This document shows positions 53,940 through 62,658 of a stretch of 64,000 nt of DNA, one piece after another. This DNA is from Candidatus Intricatilinea gracilis. GTDB lineage: Bacteria; Pseudomonadota; Gammaproteobacteria; Burkholderiales; Burkholderiaceae_C. The position numbers and the translations under genes were made by a program. The stretch spans positions 558,001 through 622,000 of the forward strand of contig JADJDQ010000021.1 of the NCBI GenBank assembly GCA_016702605.1, read 5' to 3'. Below the pieces are notes generated by a model that saw nothing but the letters and a program-made list of their open reading frames with translations, was not told where the DNA came from and ran no database searches. Numbering within the stretch: the first letter of the stretch is position 1; the number at the start of each line of letters is the position of its first letter.

Positions 53940-54632
53940 TCAGTGGCGCGCGTATTGAGTGGCGCCGAACAGCACCTCACGCGCCTTGTCGTCGGTGATC
54001 GGCTTGCGCAGGTCGGCCAGCACCTCGCAGCCACGCTGCACCGCCGGGCGGTGGCCGATCTCGTCGAACCAGCCCTTGAGGTGCGGATAGTCGGCCCAAT
54101 CGATGCCCTGGTTCTTCCAGGAGCGCAGCCAGGGGAACACCGCCATGTCGGCGATGCTGTACTGGTTGCCGCCCAGGTAGCGGCTGTTGGCCAGGCGCCT
54201 GTTCATGACACCGTACAGGCGCTTGGCCTCGTTGGTGTAACGTTCGACGGCGTAGTCGATCTTCTCGGGCGCGTAGATGCGAAAGTGGTGCGCCTGGCCC
54301 AGCATGGGGCCGACGCCACCCATCTGGAACATCAGCCACTGCAGCACTTCGTATTTGCCGCGCGTGTCGTCGGGCAGGAAACGCCCGGTCTTGCCGGCCA
54401 GGTACAGCAAGATGGCGCCCGACTCGAACAGCGAGATCGGGGCACCGTCCGGCCCGTCGGGGTCGACCAGGGCCGGGATCTTGTTGTTCGGGCTGATGGC
54501 CAGAAACGCCGGGTCGAACTGCGCGCCACTGCCTATGTCGACCGCATGGGCTCGGTAGGCCAGGCCACACTCTTCGAGCATGATGTGGATCTTGTGGCCG
54601 TTGGGCGTAGCCCAGGAATACAGCTCAATCAT
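53940..54632 (-). CDS. Glutathione S-transferase (Nu-class/YfcG-like)
   Basis: The 230-residue protein has the Nu-class N-terminus YSWATPNGHKIHIMLEE, with the thiol-binding T-P-N segment, the proline and ES motif of the thioredoxin fold (NKIPALVDPDG and LFESGAILLYLA), and an all-helical C-terminal domain (GGNQYSIADMAVFPWLRSW). Nu-class enzymes act as disulfide-bond oxidoreductases with glutathione. It converges with the last transglutaminase gene and diverges from the unknown protein at 54701. Confidence 0.92.
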   Translation of the reverse strand: MIELYSWATPNGHKIHIMLEECGLAYRAHAVDIGSGAQFDPAFLAISPNNKIPALVDPDGPDGAPISLFESGAILLYLAGKTGRFLPDDTRGKYEVLQWLMFQMGGVGPMLGQAHHFRIYAPEKIDYAVERYTNEAKRLYGVMNRRLANSRYLGGNQYSIADMAVFPWLRSWKNQGIDWADYPHLKGWFDEIGHRPAVQRGCEVLADLRKPITDDKAREVLFGATQYARH

Positions 54633-54700
54633 GGTGCTGACCCGTGGATTGTGTAAGGTGGCGTGGCGCTAAGCTCACTCTATTCGATATCGTCCCCACC

Positions 54701-55399
54701 ATGATCATCAAGCTGCAACGCCTGCTCCGCCGTGTTCCGCTCGACGACCCCGGCCGTGTCATCGAGGACTGGGCACATGGCCGCGGCTGGGTCTTCAAAC
54801 GTGTCCACGAGGCCAAGGGTTACGTCGCCGAAGGCCAGGTCGATGGTCATGACATGCGCCTCGAATGGGGTGCGCCACAACGCAACTACATCGCCGAACG
54901 CGAGTTGCGGCTGCGCTGCGACATCGGCCTGCCCGAGTCATTGCAGATGTTGATCATCTCGCGCGCCTTGTCCGAACGCCTCGAGGACGATGCCTACGCT
55001 CGCCTCACCGACGGCAAACAGACCGAGGTGAAACTCGATCTGCCCGAAGAAACCCGCTGGCTCACCTTGTACGACAGCACCGGCCTGGACGGGGTGCCCA
55101 TGCTGGGCTCCCGCCTGGTGGGTGTGTCCAACATCGAGACCCAGACGCGCCGCTGGCTCGAAGGTGAACTTGGCCTGCGCCTGCTGCGTGCCTGCACCGG
55201 CTGGCTCGACGCCGAGCGACCCTTCGTGCTGATGACGCTGCGCGGGAGGGTCTATCTGCGCACCCAGGTGCTGAGTGCCGACGACGGCCTGGGCGCCCCG
55301 CTGCTCGACGGAGTAGTCGCCATCGCCGATTCGGCCTGCGCCCGTGCCCTGCATCTGGCGGGTGTGAAGCGGCCGATCAAGGCCGACCCGGCGAACTGA
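54701..55399 (+). CDS. Conserved-looking protein of unknown function
   Basis: The 232-residue soluble protein has no signal peptide, membrane segment or motif that I recognise. It begins IIKLQRLLRRVPLDDPGRVI and contains a mixed alpha/beta pattern (WGAPQRNYIAERELRLRCDIG; DLPEETRWLTLYDSTGLDG; TLRGRVYLRTQVLSAD). It is divergent from the GST gene, 68 bp away, and its 3' end meets three 14-bp repeats. The coding frame is supported by codon use and a good length. Confidence 0.75.
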   Translation: MIIKLQRLLRRVPLDDPGRVIEDWAHGRGWVFKRVHEAKGYVAEGQVDGHDMRLEWGAPQRNYIAERELRLRCDIGLPESLQMLIISRALSERLEDDAYARLTDGKQTEVKLDLPEETRWLTLYDSTGLDGVPMLGSRLVGVSNIETQTRRWLEGELGLRLLRACTGWLDAERPFVLMTLRGRVYLRTQVLSADDGLGAPLLDGVVAIADSACARALHLAGVKRPIKADPAN

Positions 55400-55406
55400 T
55401 CCACCG

Positions 55407-55448
55407 GACCGGCCCGCCAGGACCAGCCCGCAAAGACCGGCCCGCACA
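55407..55448. repeat. Three tandem 14-bp repeats between convergent genes
   Basis: GACCGGCCCGCCAG, GACCAGCCCGCAAA and GACCGGCCCGCACA begin at 55407, 55421 and 55435 with an exact 14-bp period. They fill the 50-bp gap between the unknown gene and the acyl-CoA dehydrogenase stop codon. Confidence 0.8.
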
Positions 55449-55449
55449 C

Positions 55450-56709
55450 TTACACGCGCGGCGCGTGTTTGCCCAGTTCGATCTTGGCGATGGCGTTGCG
55501 GTGCACTTCGTCCGGGCCATCGGCAAAACGCAGCGTGCGAGCCTGCGCGTAGTAGTAGGCCAGGGGCGTGTCCTGGCACATGCCGGCGCCGCCGAAGGCT
55601 TGCATGGCCCAGTCGATCACGTCGCAGGCCATGGTGGGCGCCACCACCTTGATCATGGCGATCTCGGCCTTGGCGGCCTTGTTGCCGGCCAGGTCCATGA
55701 TCCACGCGGCCTTGAGGGTCAGCAGGCGTGCCATGTCGATGCGGCAACGCGCCTCGGCGATACGCTCCTGCGTCACGGTCTGCGCCGCAATGGGTTTGCC
55801 GAAGGCCACCCGGGCGCTGGCGCGCTTGCACATCAGTTCGAGTGACCGTTCGGCCAGGCCGATCAGGCGCATGCAGTGGTGGATACGTCCCGGGCCGAGG
55901 CGGCCTTGCGCGATCTCGAAGCCGCGGCCTTCACCGAGCAGGATGTTGCTCGCCGGCACCCGCACGTTCTTGAAGTCGACCTCCATGTGGCCGTGCGGGG
56001 CGTCGTCGTAGCCCATCACGTGCAGCGCACGCACGATGGTGATGCCCGGGGTGTCGGCGGGCACCAGGATCATCGACTGCTGTGAATGACGCGGCGCCGT
56101 CGGGTCGGTCTTGCCCATGAAGATGTAGATCTTGCAGCGCGGATCACCGGCGCCCGAGGTCCACCACTTGCGGCCGTTGATGACGTACTCGTCACCGTCA
56201 CGCTCGATGCGCGCCTCGATGTTGGTGGCGTCGCTCGATGCCACGGCCGGTTCGGTCATGGCAAACGCGCTGCGCATGCGGCCTTCGAGCAGCGGCTGCA
56301 GCCAGCGCTGCTTGTGTTCGGCGTTGCCGTACCGTGCGATGGTCTCCATGTTGCCGGTGTCGGGTGCCGAGCAGTTGAAGACCTCGCTCGACCACGGCAC
56401 GCGGCCCATGATCTCGGCCAGTGGCGCGTAGTCGCCGTTGCTCAGGCCGATGCCGGCGAATTCGCTGTCGTGCGCTGCCGCGGCCGCGCCACCTGCCGTC
56501 GGCGGCAGGAACAGGTTCCACAGTCCTTGTTCGCGTGCCTTGGGCTTGAGGCCTTCGATCATCTCGATCGGTGTCCAGCGTTTGCCGGCCTTGGTGTTGG
56601 CCTCGATCTCGGCCCACCAGGTGGCCTCGTTCGGGTAGATGTGTTCGTCCATGAAGCGCAGCAGGCGGGTCTGCAGCTCCGCGGTGCGGGCCGAATAGGC
56701 AAAGTCCAT
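55450..56709 (-). CDS. Acyl-CoA dehydrogenase (ACAD11-like)
   Basis: The 419-residue flavoenzyme starts after a strong AGGAG. Motifs include FAMTEPAVASSDATNIEARI, the substrate-loop RKWWTSGAGDPRCKI, and the C-terminal FAD/CoA regions (MQAFGGAGMCQDTPLAYYY, then RFADGPDEVHRNAIAKIEL). It fits the ACAD10/11-like group. The adjacent upstream APH-kinase gene suggests the known pairing in which a phosphorylated 4-hydroxyacyl-CoA is the substrate. The paired genes are 121 bp apart on the same strand. Confidence 0.92.
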   Translation of the reverse strand: MDFAYSARTAELQTRLLRFMDEHIYPNEATWWAEIEANTKAGKRWTPIEMIEGLKPKAREQGLWNLFLPPTAGGAAAAAHDSEFAGIGLSNGDYAPLAEIMGRVPWSSEVFNCSAPDTGNMETIARYGNAEHKQRWLQPLLEGRMRSAFAMTEPAVASSDATNIEARIERDGDEYVINGRKWWTSGAGDPRCKIYIFMGKTDPTAPRHSQQSMILVPADTPGITIVRALHVMGYDDAPHGHMEVDFKNVRVPASNILLGEGRGFEIAQGRLGPGRIHHCMRLIGLAERSLELMCKRASARVAFGKPIAAQTVTQERIAEARCRIDMARLLTLKAAWIMDLAGNKAAKAEIAMIKVVAPTMACDVIDWAMQAFGGAGMCQDTPLAYYYAQARTLRFADGPDEVHRNAIAKIELGKHAPRV

Positions 56710-56830
56710 GGTGGTCTCCTGGCGGTGGACATGTGCGCGGCCGGGCCGCGCACTGGTTGATGCCGCGGACTGGCCGCGACTCGGTTGCTTCGTTGTGCCG
56801 TGTTCGCCGGCTTGGGCTGCCCGTGGCCGA

Positions 56831-58066
56831 TCAGGCCCCGGCGCGCTGCGCGAACTGCCAGGCCAGCTCGGCCATGGGCCGCGCGCTGGCGCCGGCTTCA
56901 CGCGCCTGGGCGCTGGCTGCCGTACCGTCCACCACCCGTCGGGCTATGCCTTGCAGGATGGCGGCGATACGGAACAGGTTGTAGGCGAGATAGAAGTTCC
57001 AGTCTGTCGCCAGCGCGCCAGGGTCGAGCTTCAATGCGGCGACGGCCGACGCGTCCATGCGCTGGCTCAGGGCCTTGTTCAAACGCTGGCAATAACGGGC
57101 GATGTAGTCGGCTTCGGCCGGGATGCCCAGCGCCGCGATGTCGACCCCGCCGATGCCACGGAAACCCCCGGCCGGTATGTGCCAGGCCATGCAGTGGTAG
57201 CTGAAGTCGGCCAGCGGGTGGCCCAGCGTCGACAGCTCCCAGTCCAGCACCGCCAGCACACGCGGCTCGGTGGGGTGGAACATGAGGTTGTCGAGCCGGT
57301 AGTCGCCGTGCACGATGCTCGCCAGGCCGGCATCGCGTGCGCCTGGCGGGATGTGCCCGGGCAGCCAGGCGATCAGGCGGTCCATCTCCGCGATCGGGTC
57401 GGTGATCGACGCCAGGTACTGCTTGCTCCAGCGCCCGATCTGGCGCTCGAAGTAATTGCCCGGTTTGCCGTAGTCGGCCAGGCCGACGGCCGCCACGTCG
57501 ACACTGTGCAGCGCGGCCATGACACGGTTCATCTCGTCGTAGATGGCGGCGCGTTCACTCTTGCTCATGCCGGGCAGCGTCTGATCCCACAACACGCGGC
57601 CGTCGACGTACTGCATGACGTAGAAGGCGCGGCCGATCACCGCTTCGTCGCTGCACAGCAGGTGCATCTGCGCTACCGGCACGTCGCTGCCGGCCAGTGC
57701 GGCCATGACGCGGAACTCGCGCTCGATGGCGTGTGCCGACGGCAGCAGCTTGGCGACAGGCCCGGGCTTGGCCCGCATCACGTAGGTGGCGCCGGGCGTG
57801 ACGAGCTTGTAGGTCGGGTTGGACTGGCCACCCTTGAACTGCTCCACCGTGAGCGGCCCGGCGTAGCCGGCCAGGTGCTGGTGCAGGTAGGCGTCGAGGG
57901 CGGCCACGTCGAAGGTATTGGAGCCCGACACCGGACGGGTCCCGCTGTTGGCCTCCTGCTTGTCCGCGGCTGATGTCGATGGGGCAGGGGCGGCGGGGCT
58001 GCCGGTAGGGTCGCCGGTGCTGGCGCCGGTGTTGTCGCCGGTGGTTGGGCCACGGGTGGGGCTCAT
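56831..58066 (-). CDS. APH-family phosphotransferase (ACAD10/LvaA-like)
   Basis: The 411-residue kinase starts after AGGAG with a disordered Gly/Pro/Thr-rich tail of about 60 residues. The kinase fold is clear: FKGGQSNPTYKLVTPG (nucleotide-binding), YVMRAKPGPVAKLLPSAHAI, the catalytic loop SIVHGDYRLDNLMFHPTEP (Asp and Asn) and the metal-binding VLAVLDWELSTLGHPLADFS. These proteins phosphorylate hydroxyacyl-CoAs or similar. It is followed by the acyl-CoA dehydrogenase and preceded by a Crp-type regulator. Confidence 0.9.
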   Translation of the reverse strand: MSPTRGPTTGDNTGASTGDPTGSPAAPAPSTSAADKQEANSGTRPVSGSNTFDVAALDAYLHQHLAGYAGPLTVEQFKGGQSNPTYKLVTPGATYVMRAKPGPVAKLLPSAHAIEREFRVMAALAGSDVPVAQMHLLCSDEAVIGRAFYVMQYVDGRVLWDQTLPGMSKSERAAIYDEMNRVMAALHSVDVAAVGLADYGKPGNYFERQIGRWSKQYLASITDPIAEMDRLIAWLPGHIPPGARDAGLASIVHGDYRLDNLMFHPTEPRVLAVLDWELSTLGHPLADFSYHCMAWHIPAGGFRGIGGVDIAALGIPAEADYIARYCQRLNKALSQRMDASAVAALKLDPGALATDWNFYLAYNLFRIAAILQGIARRVVDGTAASAQAREAGASARPMAELAWQFAQRAGA

Positions 58067-58146
58067 GCGGGTCTCCTGGGGCAGCACGGTGGCCGCGGGT
58101 CGTGGTGAGGACGGCGCATCTTCGCGGCACTTGGCCGCGCGCACCG

Positions 58147-58851
58147 TCACTTGTCGGACAGCGCCATCAGCTTCTCGCGCGACAGCACCACCAGCCGGGT
58201 CGGTTCGACCCGCACGGCGCCTTCACGTTCGAAGCCCTTGAGCTCCTGGTTGACACGCTGGCGCGAGGCGCCGAGCAGCTGAGCCAGGTCCTCTTGCGCC
58301 AGCTGCAGACCGATGCGGATCTCTTCGCCCTGGTTGATGCCGTAGCTGCGCGCCAGCAGCAGGATTTGTTTGGCCAGGCGTGCGGCCAGCGGCTTGGTGT
58401 TGAGGTCTTCGAAGGTGGCGAACATGAGGCGCATGCGCCGGCAGTTCAGCCGAAGCAGCGCCTCGTAGAGTTCGGTGTGATGCTTGAGCAGATCGTTGAA
58501 GTCGGGCTTGCGCACCACCAGCATCGTGGTGGCACCGTGCGTGGTGGCATCGTGGGTGCGCGGCAGGCCGTCGAACAACGAGATGTCGCCGAACCAGGTA
58601 CCGGGCTCGACATAGGTCAGCGTGATCTGCTTGCCCGACAGCGACACGGTGCTGATCCGTACGGCACCGCTGGCCACGGCCGACCATTCGTTGGGCGGGG
58701 TGCCGCGCGAGGCGATCTGGATGCCGTCCGGGTAGCGCCGCACCAGTGCGCGCGACAGGATGTCGGCCCGCAGTGCCGGCGAAAGTTTCGAGAACCAGGA
58801 GCCGGCGTCGATCTGGGCACGCTCTTCGGCGCCAAGGATGGGGGTGGTCAT
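58147..58851 (-). CDS. Crp/Fnr-family transcriptional regulator
   Basis: The 234-residue protein has a cyclic-nucleotide-binding-like domain (TYVEPGTWFGDISLFDGLPR) and a C-terminal winged helix (LAQEDLAQLLGASRQRVNQE, then LKGFEREGAVRVEPTRLVVL). The cAMP pocket residues (the usual GE..L..G..R-[ST]-A signature) are only partly kept, and no Fnr-type cysteines are seen, so the ligand is uncertain. It sits between the enoyl-CoA hydratase and the kinase gene on the same strand and may control the acyl-CoA genes. Confidence 0.92.
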   Translation of the reverse strand: MTTPILGAEERAQIDAGSWFSKLSPALRADILSRALVRRYPDGIQIASRGTPPNEWSAVASGAVRISTVSLSGKQITLTYVEPGTWFGDISLFDGLPRTHDATTHGATTMLVVRKPDFNDLLKHHTELYEALLRLNCRRMRLMFATFEDLNTKPLAARLAKQILLLARSYGINQGEEIRIGLQLAQEDLAQLLGASRQRVNQELKGFEREGAVRVEPTRLVVLSREKLMALSDK

Positions 58852-58989
58852 CGCGTGATTGTGGGCGGAGGCAGGCGCAGGCGTCTTGTGGCGGGAAACA
58901 GGCAACAGGCGAGCGGTGAGGTTCCGAGGCAGTCAGTCAACCAGGGCCGGCCTGGCGTCGACGCGAGCGGTGACCCGTCGTCGCGTGGC

Positions 58990-59769
58990 TCAGGCACCGA
59001 AACGTGGCGAACGCTTCTCGCGCCAGGCGGCCAGGCCTTCGGCGCCGTTGGCATGATTGACGTTGGCGACAAAGGCGTCGCGCTCGGCGGTGAGCTGGCT
59101 GCCGAGTTCTGCGCCTGGGGCCGAGTTGATCAGTTCCTTGGCGCTGGCCAGGGCGTTGGGCGCCATGGCCGCGAGTTGTTCTGCCAGCGCCAGTGCGGTG
59201 GTCAGCGCCTCGCCCGGAGCGGCGACGCGGGTGATCAGGCCCAGGCGATCCAGATCGGCCGTGCTGCGAGTCTGCGCCAGCCACAACCATTCGAGCGCCT
59301 GGTTGCGCGGCAAGGCACGCGCCAGGTGGTGGCTGGCGCCGCCGTCGGGCGTGAAGCCGAGCTTGCCGTAGGCCAGGCCGAAACGGGCGTCGTTGGCCGC
59401 CACGAGCAGGTCGCAGGCCAGCGCGATCGAACAGCCGGCGCCGGCCGCCGCCCCTTCGACCGCACAGATCACCGGTTTGGGGCAGGCGCGGATCACCTCG
59501 ATCCATTGATGCAGCGCGTCGACCCGTTCACGCTGGCGCTCGGGTTGGCCCCGCACGCCGGCGAGTTGCTCCAGATTGCCGCCACCGCAGAAGTGGCCGC
59601 CGGCGCCGGTCAGCACGATGGCGCGGATCTCGGGGTTGCCTTCACAGGCAGCCAGAGCCTCGACCCCGGCGGCATAGACCTGCGGCGACAGCGCGTTGCG
59701 CGTGGCCGGGTCGGACAGGGTCAGCACCAGGGTGGCGCCGACCTGGGCGCTGAGGAGTTGGGCTGTCAT
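58990..59769 (-). CDS. Enoyl-CoA hydratase/isomerase family protein
   Basis: The 259-residue crotonase-fold protein has the oxyanion-hole segments AGGHFCGGGNLEQL and EGAAAGAGCSIALACDLLVA, and the second-half catalytic region LGFTPDGGASHHLARALPRN. It hydrates or isomerises an enoyl-CoA. The position of the usual second glutamate is occupied by Asp in FTPDGG, so the reaction cannot be specified. It is upstream of the Crp-type regulator and kinase on the same strand. Confidence 0.9.
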   Translation of the reverse strand: MTAQLLSAQVGATLVLTLSDPATRNALSPQVYAAGVEALAACEGNPEIRAIVLTGAGGHFCGGGNLEQLAGVRGQPERQRERVDALHQWIEVIRACPKPVICAVEGAAAGAGCSIALACDLLVAANDARFGLAYGKLGFTPDGGASHHLARALPRNQALEWLWLAQTRSTADLDRLGLITRVAAPGEALTTALALAEQLAAMAPNALASAKELINSAPGAELGSQLTAERDAFVANVNHANGAEGLAAWREKRSPRFGA

Positions 59770-59938
59770 GGGGGGGCTCTCGATGCGGCGGTGGTGGTGT
59801 ATGGGTGGGTCGTCGGCTGGTCGACGTCGCGACGACCAAGCGGCGATCACGTGACGCTTGGTCGTGGTGTGCCGGGTCATCCCGAGCTGTGCAGCCTGGA
59901 GGATGTGGCCGTGGTCGTCGGTCCGTGGTCGCCGTGCC

Positions 59939-61123
59939 TCACAGCTTCGCCAGCCGGTCGAGCGCGGTCAGCAGCGTCTCGTCCTTCTTGGCGAAACACA
60001 GGCGGGCGATGTGTTGATCGTAGCCGTCGTGATAGAAGGCCGAGAGCGGGATGGCCGCCACGCCGACCTCGCGGGTCAGCCACTGGCAGAACTCGGCCTC
60101 GGGCAGGCTGCGCGCCTCGTTGGCGATGCCCGAGTAGTCGACACACTGGAAGTAGCTGCCGCTGCTTGGCAGCAGCTTCAGGCGGGTCTTGGCCAGCCCG
60201 GCACGGAACAGGTCGCGCTTGCGTTGATAGAACGCCGGCAGCTGCAGATAGGGTTCGGGGTCGGCCATGTAGGCCGCCAGCGCATGCTGCATCGGTGTGT
60301 TGACGGTGAAGACGTTGAACTGGTGCACCTTGCGGAACTCGGCCATCAGCGGCGCCGGCGCGGCGGCAAACGCCACCTTCCAGCCGGTGACGTGGTAGGT
60401 CTTGCCGAAGCTCGAGATCACCACGCTGCGTGCCGCCAGCGCCGGGAACCGGGCGGCGCTCTGGTGCAGCGCGCCGTCGTAGACCATGTGTTCGTAGACC
60501 TCGTCCGAGATGAGCAGGATCTCGGTGGGCGCCAGCAGCGCTTCGAGCTGACGCATCTCGGCTTCGGTCCACACCGTGGCGCTGGGGTTGTGCGGGGAGT
60601 TGACGATGATGGCGCGGGTGCGCGGTGTGATCGCCGCCTTGATGAGCGCGAAGTCGGGTCTGAAGGTGCCCGGTGTGAGGGGCACGAACACCGGTGTGGC
60701 GCCGGCCAGCGTGATGCTGGGCACGTAGCTGTCGTAGCAGGGCTCGAGCACGATGACTTCGTCGCCCGGGTGCACGAGGGCCAGCACGGCGGTGATGATG
60801 GCCTGCGTGGCGCCGGCGGTGACGGTGACTTCGCTGCCTGCGTCGTAGCCGTGGCCGTACAGGGCCTGCATCTTCTTGGCGATGGCCTCGCGCAGCGGCG
60901 CGATGCCGGCCATGGGCGGGTACTGGTTGTGACCGGCGCGCATGGCGGCGTCGACGGCGTCGAGCAGCTTGGGGTCACCCGCGAAGTCAGGGAAGCCTTG
61001 GCCGAGGTTGACCGCGCCACAGTCGGTCGCCAGCGCCGACATCACCGTGAAGATGGTGGTGCCGACTGCCGGCAGGCGGCTCGTGATTGCGGGGGTGCGC
61101 GGGGAGATCGTGGCGGTGCTCAT
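59939..61123 (-). CDS. PLP-dependent aminotransferase (methionine/kynurenine type, YbdL-like)
   Basis: The 394-residue class I aminotransferase starts near MSTATISPRTPAITS. Motifs include NLGQGFPDFAGDPKLLDAV, the NSPHNPSATVW substrate/PLP loop, the ISDEVYEHMVYDG Asp-Tyr pair and the Schiff-base Lys in SSFGKTYHVTGWKVAF. The GQGFPDF and GKT-HVTGWK pattern matches YbdL and kynurenine aminotransferases, which prefer methionine, aromatic or kynurenine substrates. It is upstream of the enoyl-CoA hydratase and 67 bp after the CysB-like gene. Confidence 0.92.
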   Translation of the reverse strand: MSTATISPRTPAITSRLPAVGTTIFTVMSALATDCGAVNLGQGFPDFAGDPKLLDAVDAAMRAGHNQYPPMAGIAPLREAIAKKMQALYGHGYDAGSEVTVTAGATQAIITAVLALVHPGDEVIVLEPCYDSYVPSITLAGATPVFVPLTPGTFRPDFALIKAAITPRTRAIIVNSPHNPSATVWTEAEMRQLEALLAPTEILLISDEVYEHMVYDGALHQSAARFPALAARSVVISSFGKTYHVTGWKVAFAAAPAPLMAEFRKVHQFNVFTVNTPMQHALAAYMADPEPYLQLPAFYQRKRDLFRAGLAKTRLKLLPSSGSYFQCVDYSGIANEARSLPEAEFCQWLTREVGVAAIPLSAFYHDGYDQHIARLCFAKKDETLLTALDRLAKL

Positions 61124-61190
61124 GGTGGGGTGGGGCAGGTACGGCGGTTGGTCGATGTCGGTGGTGCGGCAGGTGATGCGGCAGACGGTG

Positions 61191-62153
61191 TTACAAGCCG
61201 TCCGATCCGCCACCATCGGTGGGGGCACCCAGGGCACGTTCGACCATGCTGCGGGGCAGGCTGGGTGTGAGGAGCTCGACCAGGGTGTAGACGAAGTGGC
61301 GCAGGTACGCGCCGCGCTTGAAGGCGATGCGCGTCATGTTGCGGCCGAACAGGTGGCCCACCGGTCTGGCCACCAGCTCACCACCCGGGGCGCACAAGGG
61401 GTCATCTCGCACGGCGACCTCGGTGACGATGCCCACCCCCATGCCGAGTTTCACGTAGGTCTTGATGACGTCGGAGTCGATCGCTTCGAGCACATAGTGT
61501 GGCTTCAGGCCGCGCTGGGCAAAGGCCGCGTCGATGCGGTTGCGTCCGGTGAAGCTGGGGTGATAGCAGATCAGCGGCTCACCCGCCAGGGCGTCCAGGC
61601 TGACCCGTTCGACCGTGGCCAGCACATGGTGCGCCGGCACCACCACCACGTGTTGCCACTCGTAGCAGGGCAGGGTCACCAGGCCGTCGACCTGCGCCAG
61701 GTGTTCGGTCGCCAGCGCGATCTCGGCCACGTCGTCGAGCAACATCTGGGCGATCTGTTCGGGCGTGCCCTGGTGCAGGCTGACATTGACCTTGGGGAAC
61801 TGCAGGCGCAGCGCAGACACCGCCTGCGGCAACACGTAACGCGCCTGCGTGTGGGTGGCGGCGATCGACAGCGTGCCGACCTCCTGCGCCTTGAACTCGT
61901 CGCCGATGCGTTTGAGGTTGGCCACCTCGCGCAGGATGATCTCGATCGCCGCCAGCACCTGCAGGCCCGGCTCGGTGATGCGCTTGAGGCGCTTGCCGTG
62001 GCGCGCGAAGATGTCGATGCCGAGTTCGTCCTCGAGTTCGAGGATGGCTTTCGAGATGCCCGGCTGCGAGGTGTGCAGCGCCTTGGCGGTCTCGGTGAGG
62101 TTGAGGTTGCGGCGCGCCGCCTCCTGCACGAACCGGAACTGGTGCAGGTTCAT
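61191..62153 (-). CDS. LysR-family regulator, CysB/Cbl-like
   Basis: The 320-residue protein matches CysB/Cbl: MNLHQFRFVQEAARRNLNLT, then ETAKALHTSQPGISKAILEL and LGIDIFARHGKRLKRITEPG in the winged helix, and the effector domain with IAATHTQARYVLP and CYHPSFTGRNRID. CysB-type proteins control sulfate assimilation and alternative sulfur-source genes. The neighbouring CbiX-like chelatase fits siroheme supply for sulfite reductase, but the cys genes are not in this window. Confidence 0.92.
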   Translation of the reverse strand: MNLHQFRFVQEAARRNLNLTETAKALHTSQPGISKAILELEDELGIDIFARHGKRLKRITEPGLQVLAAIEIILREVANLKRIGDEFKAQEVGTLSIAATHTQARYVLPQAVSALRLQFPKVNVSLHQGTPEQIAQMLLDDVAEIALATEHLAQVDGLVTLPCYEWQHVVVVPAHHVLATVERVSLDALAGEPLICYHPSFTGRNRIDAAFAQRGLKPHYVLEAIDSDVIKTYVKLGMGVGIVTEVAVRDDPLCAPGGELVARPVGHLFGRNMTRIAFKRGAYLRHFVYTLVELLTPSLPRSMVERALGAPTDGGGSDGL

Positions 62154-62178
62154 GGGTGCAGGGGCCTTGCACGCGCCG

Positions 62179-62634
62179 TCATGGCTGAGGCACTGCGGCA
62201 GGGGTGTCGGTGCCGGGTGTGTCGACGCCGGGGGCAGCCGGCTCAGCCAGCGGCTCGGCCACCAGCGTCCAGGCTGCCTGGGCAATGGCACGGGTGATGG
62301 CCGCACTCTCACCGATGGCCGGTGTGGCGTCGAGGTGCAGTCCGGGGTGAGCGGCGCGCAGGGTGGCCAGCAACTCGGGCAGGTCGCGCCGTACATGGCC
62401 GCCTGCACCCAGGAACACCGGCACGACACGGATCCGGCGCGCACCTAGTTCGACCAGGCCGGCGACGGCATCGGCCAGCCTGGGCTGCATCAGCTCGAGG
62501 TAGGCCAGCACCACCGGGGTGCTGGCGTCGTGCTCTCGCATGGAGCCGGCGATGGCCTCGAACGGGCGCGCCCACGCGGGGTCACGTGCGCCGTGGGCAA
62601 ACAGGACGATGGCATCGGGCAGGGAGGTATTCAT
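62179..62634 (-). CDS. CbiX/SirB-like sirohydrochlorin chelatase
   Basis: The 151-residue protein has the short CbiX form: IVLFAHGARDPAWARPFEAI (catalytic His), then LAYLELMQPRLADAV and VPVFLGAGGHVRRDLPELL (second His). It inserts iron or cobalt into sirohydrochlorin for siroheme or cobalamin. It ends in a disordered Pro/Ala-rich tail. It lies between lptG and the CysB-like regulator on the same strand. Confidence 0.9.
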   Translation of the reverse strand: MNTSLPDAIVLFAHGARDPAWARPFEAIAGSMREHDASTPVVLAYLELMQPRLADAVAGLVELGARRIRVVPVFLGAGGHVRRDLPELLATLRAAHPGLHLDATPAIGESAAITRAIAQAAWTLVAEPLAEPAAPGVDTPGTDTPAAVPQP

Positions 62635-62658
62635 GGGCAAGGGCAGGGGCAGCAAGGA

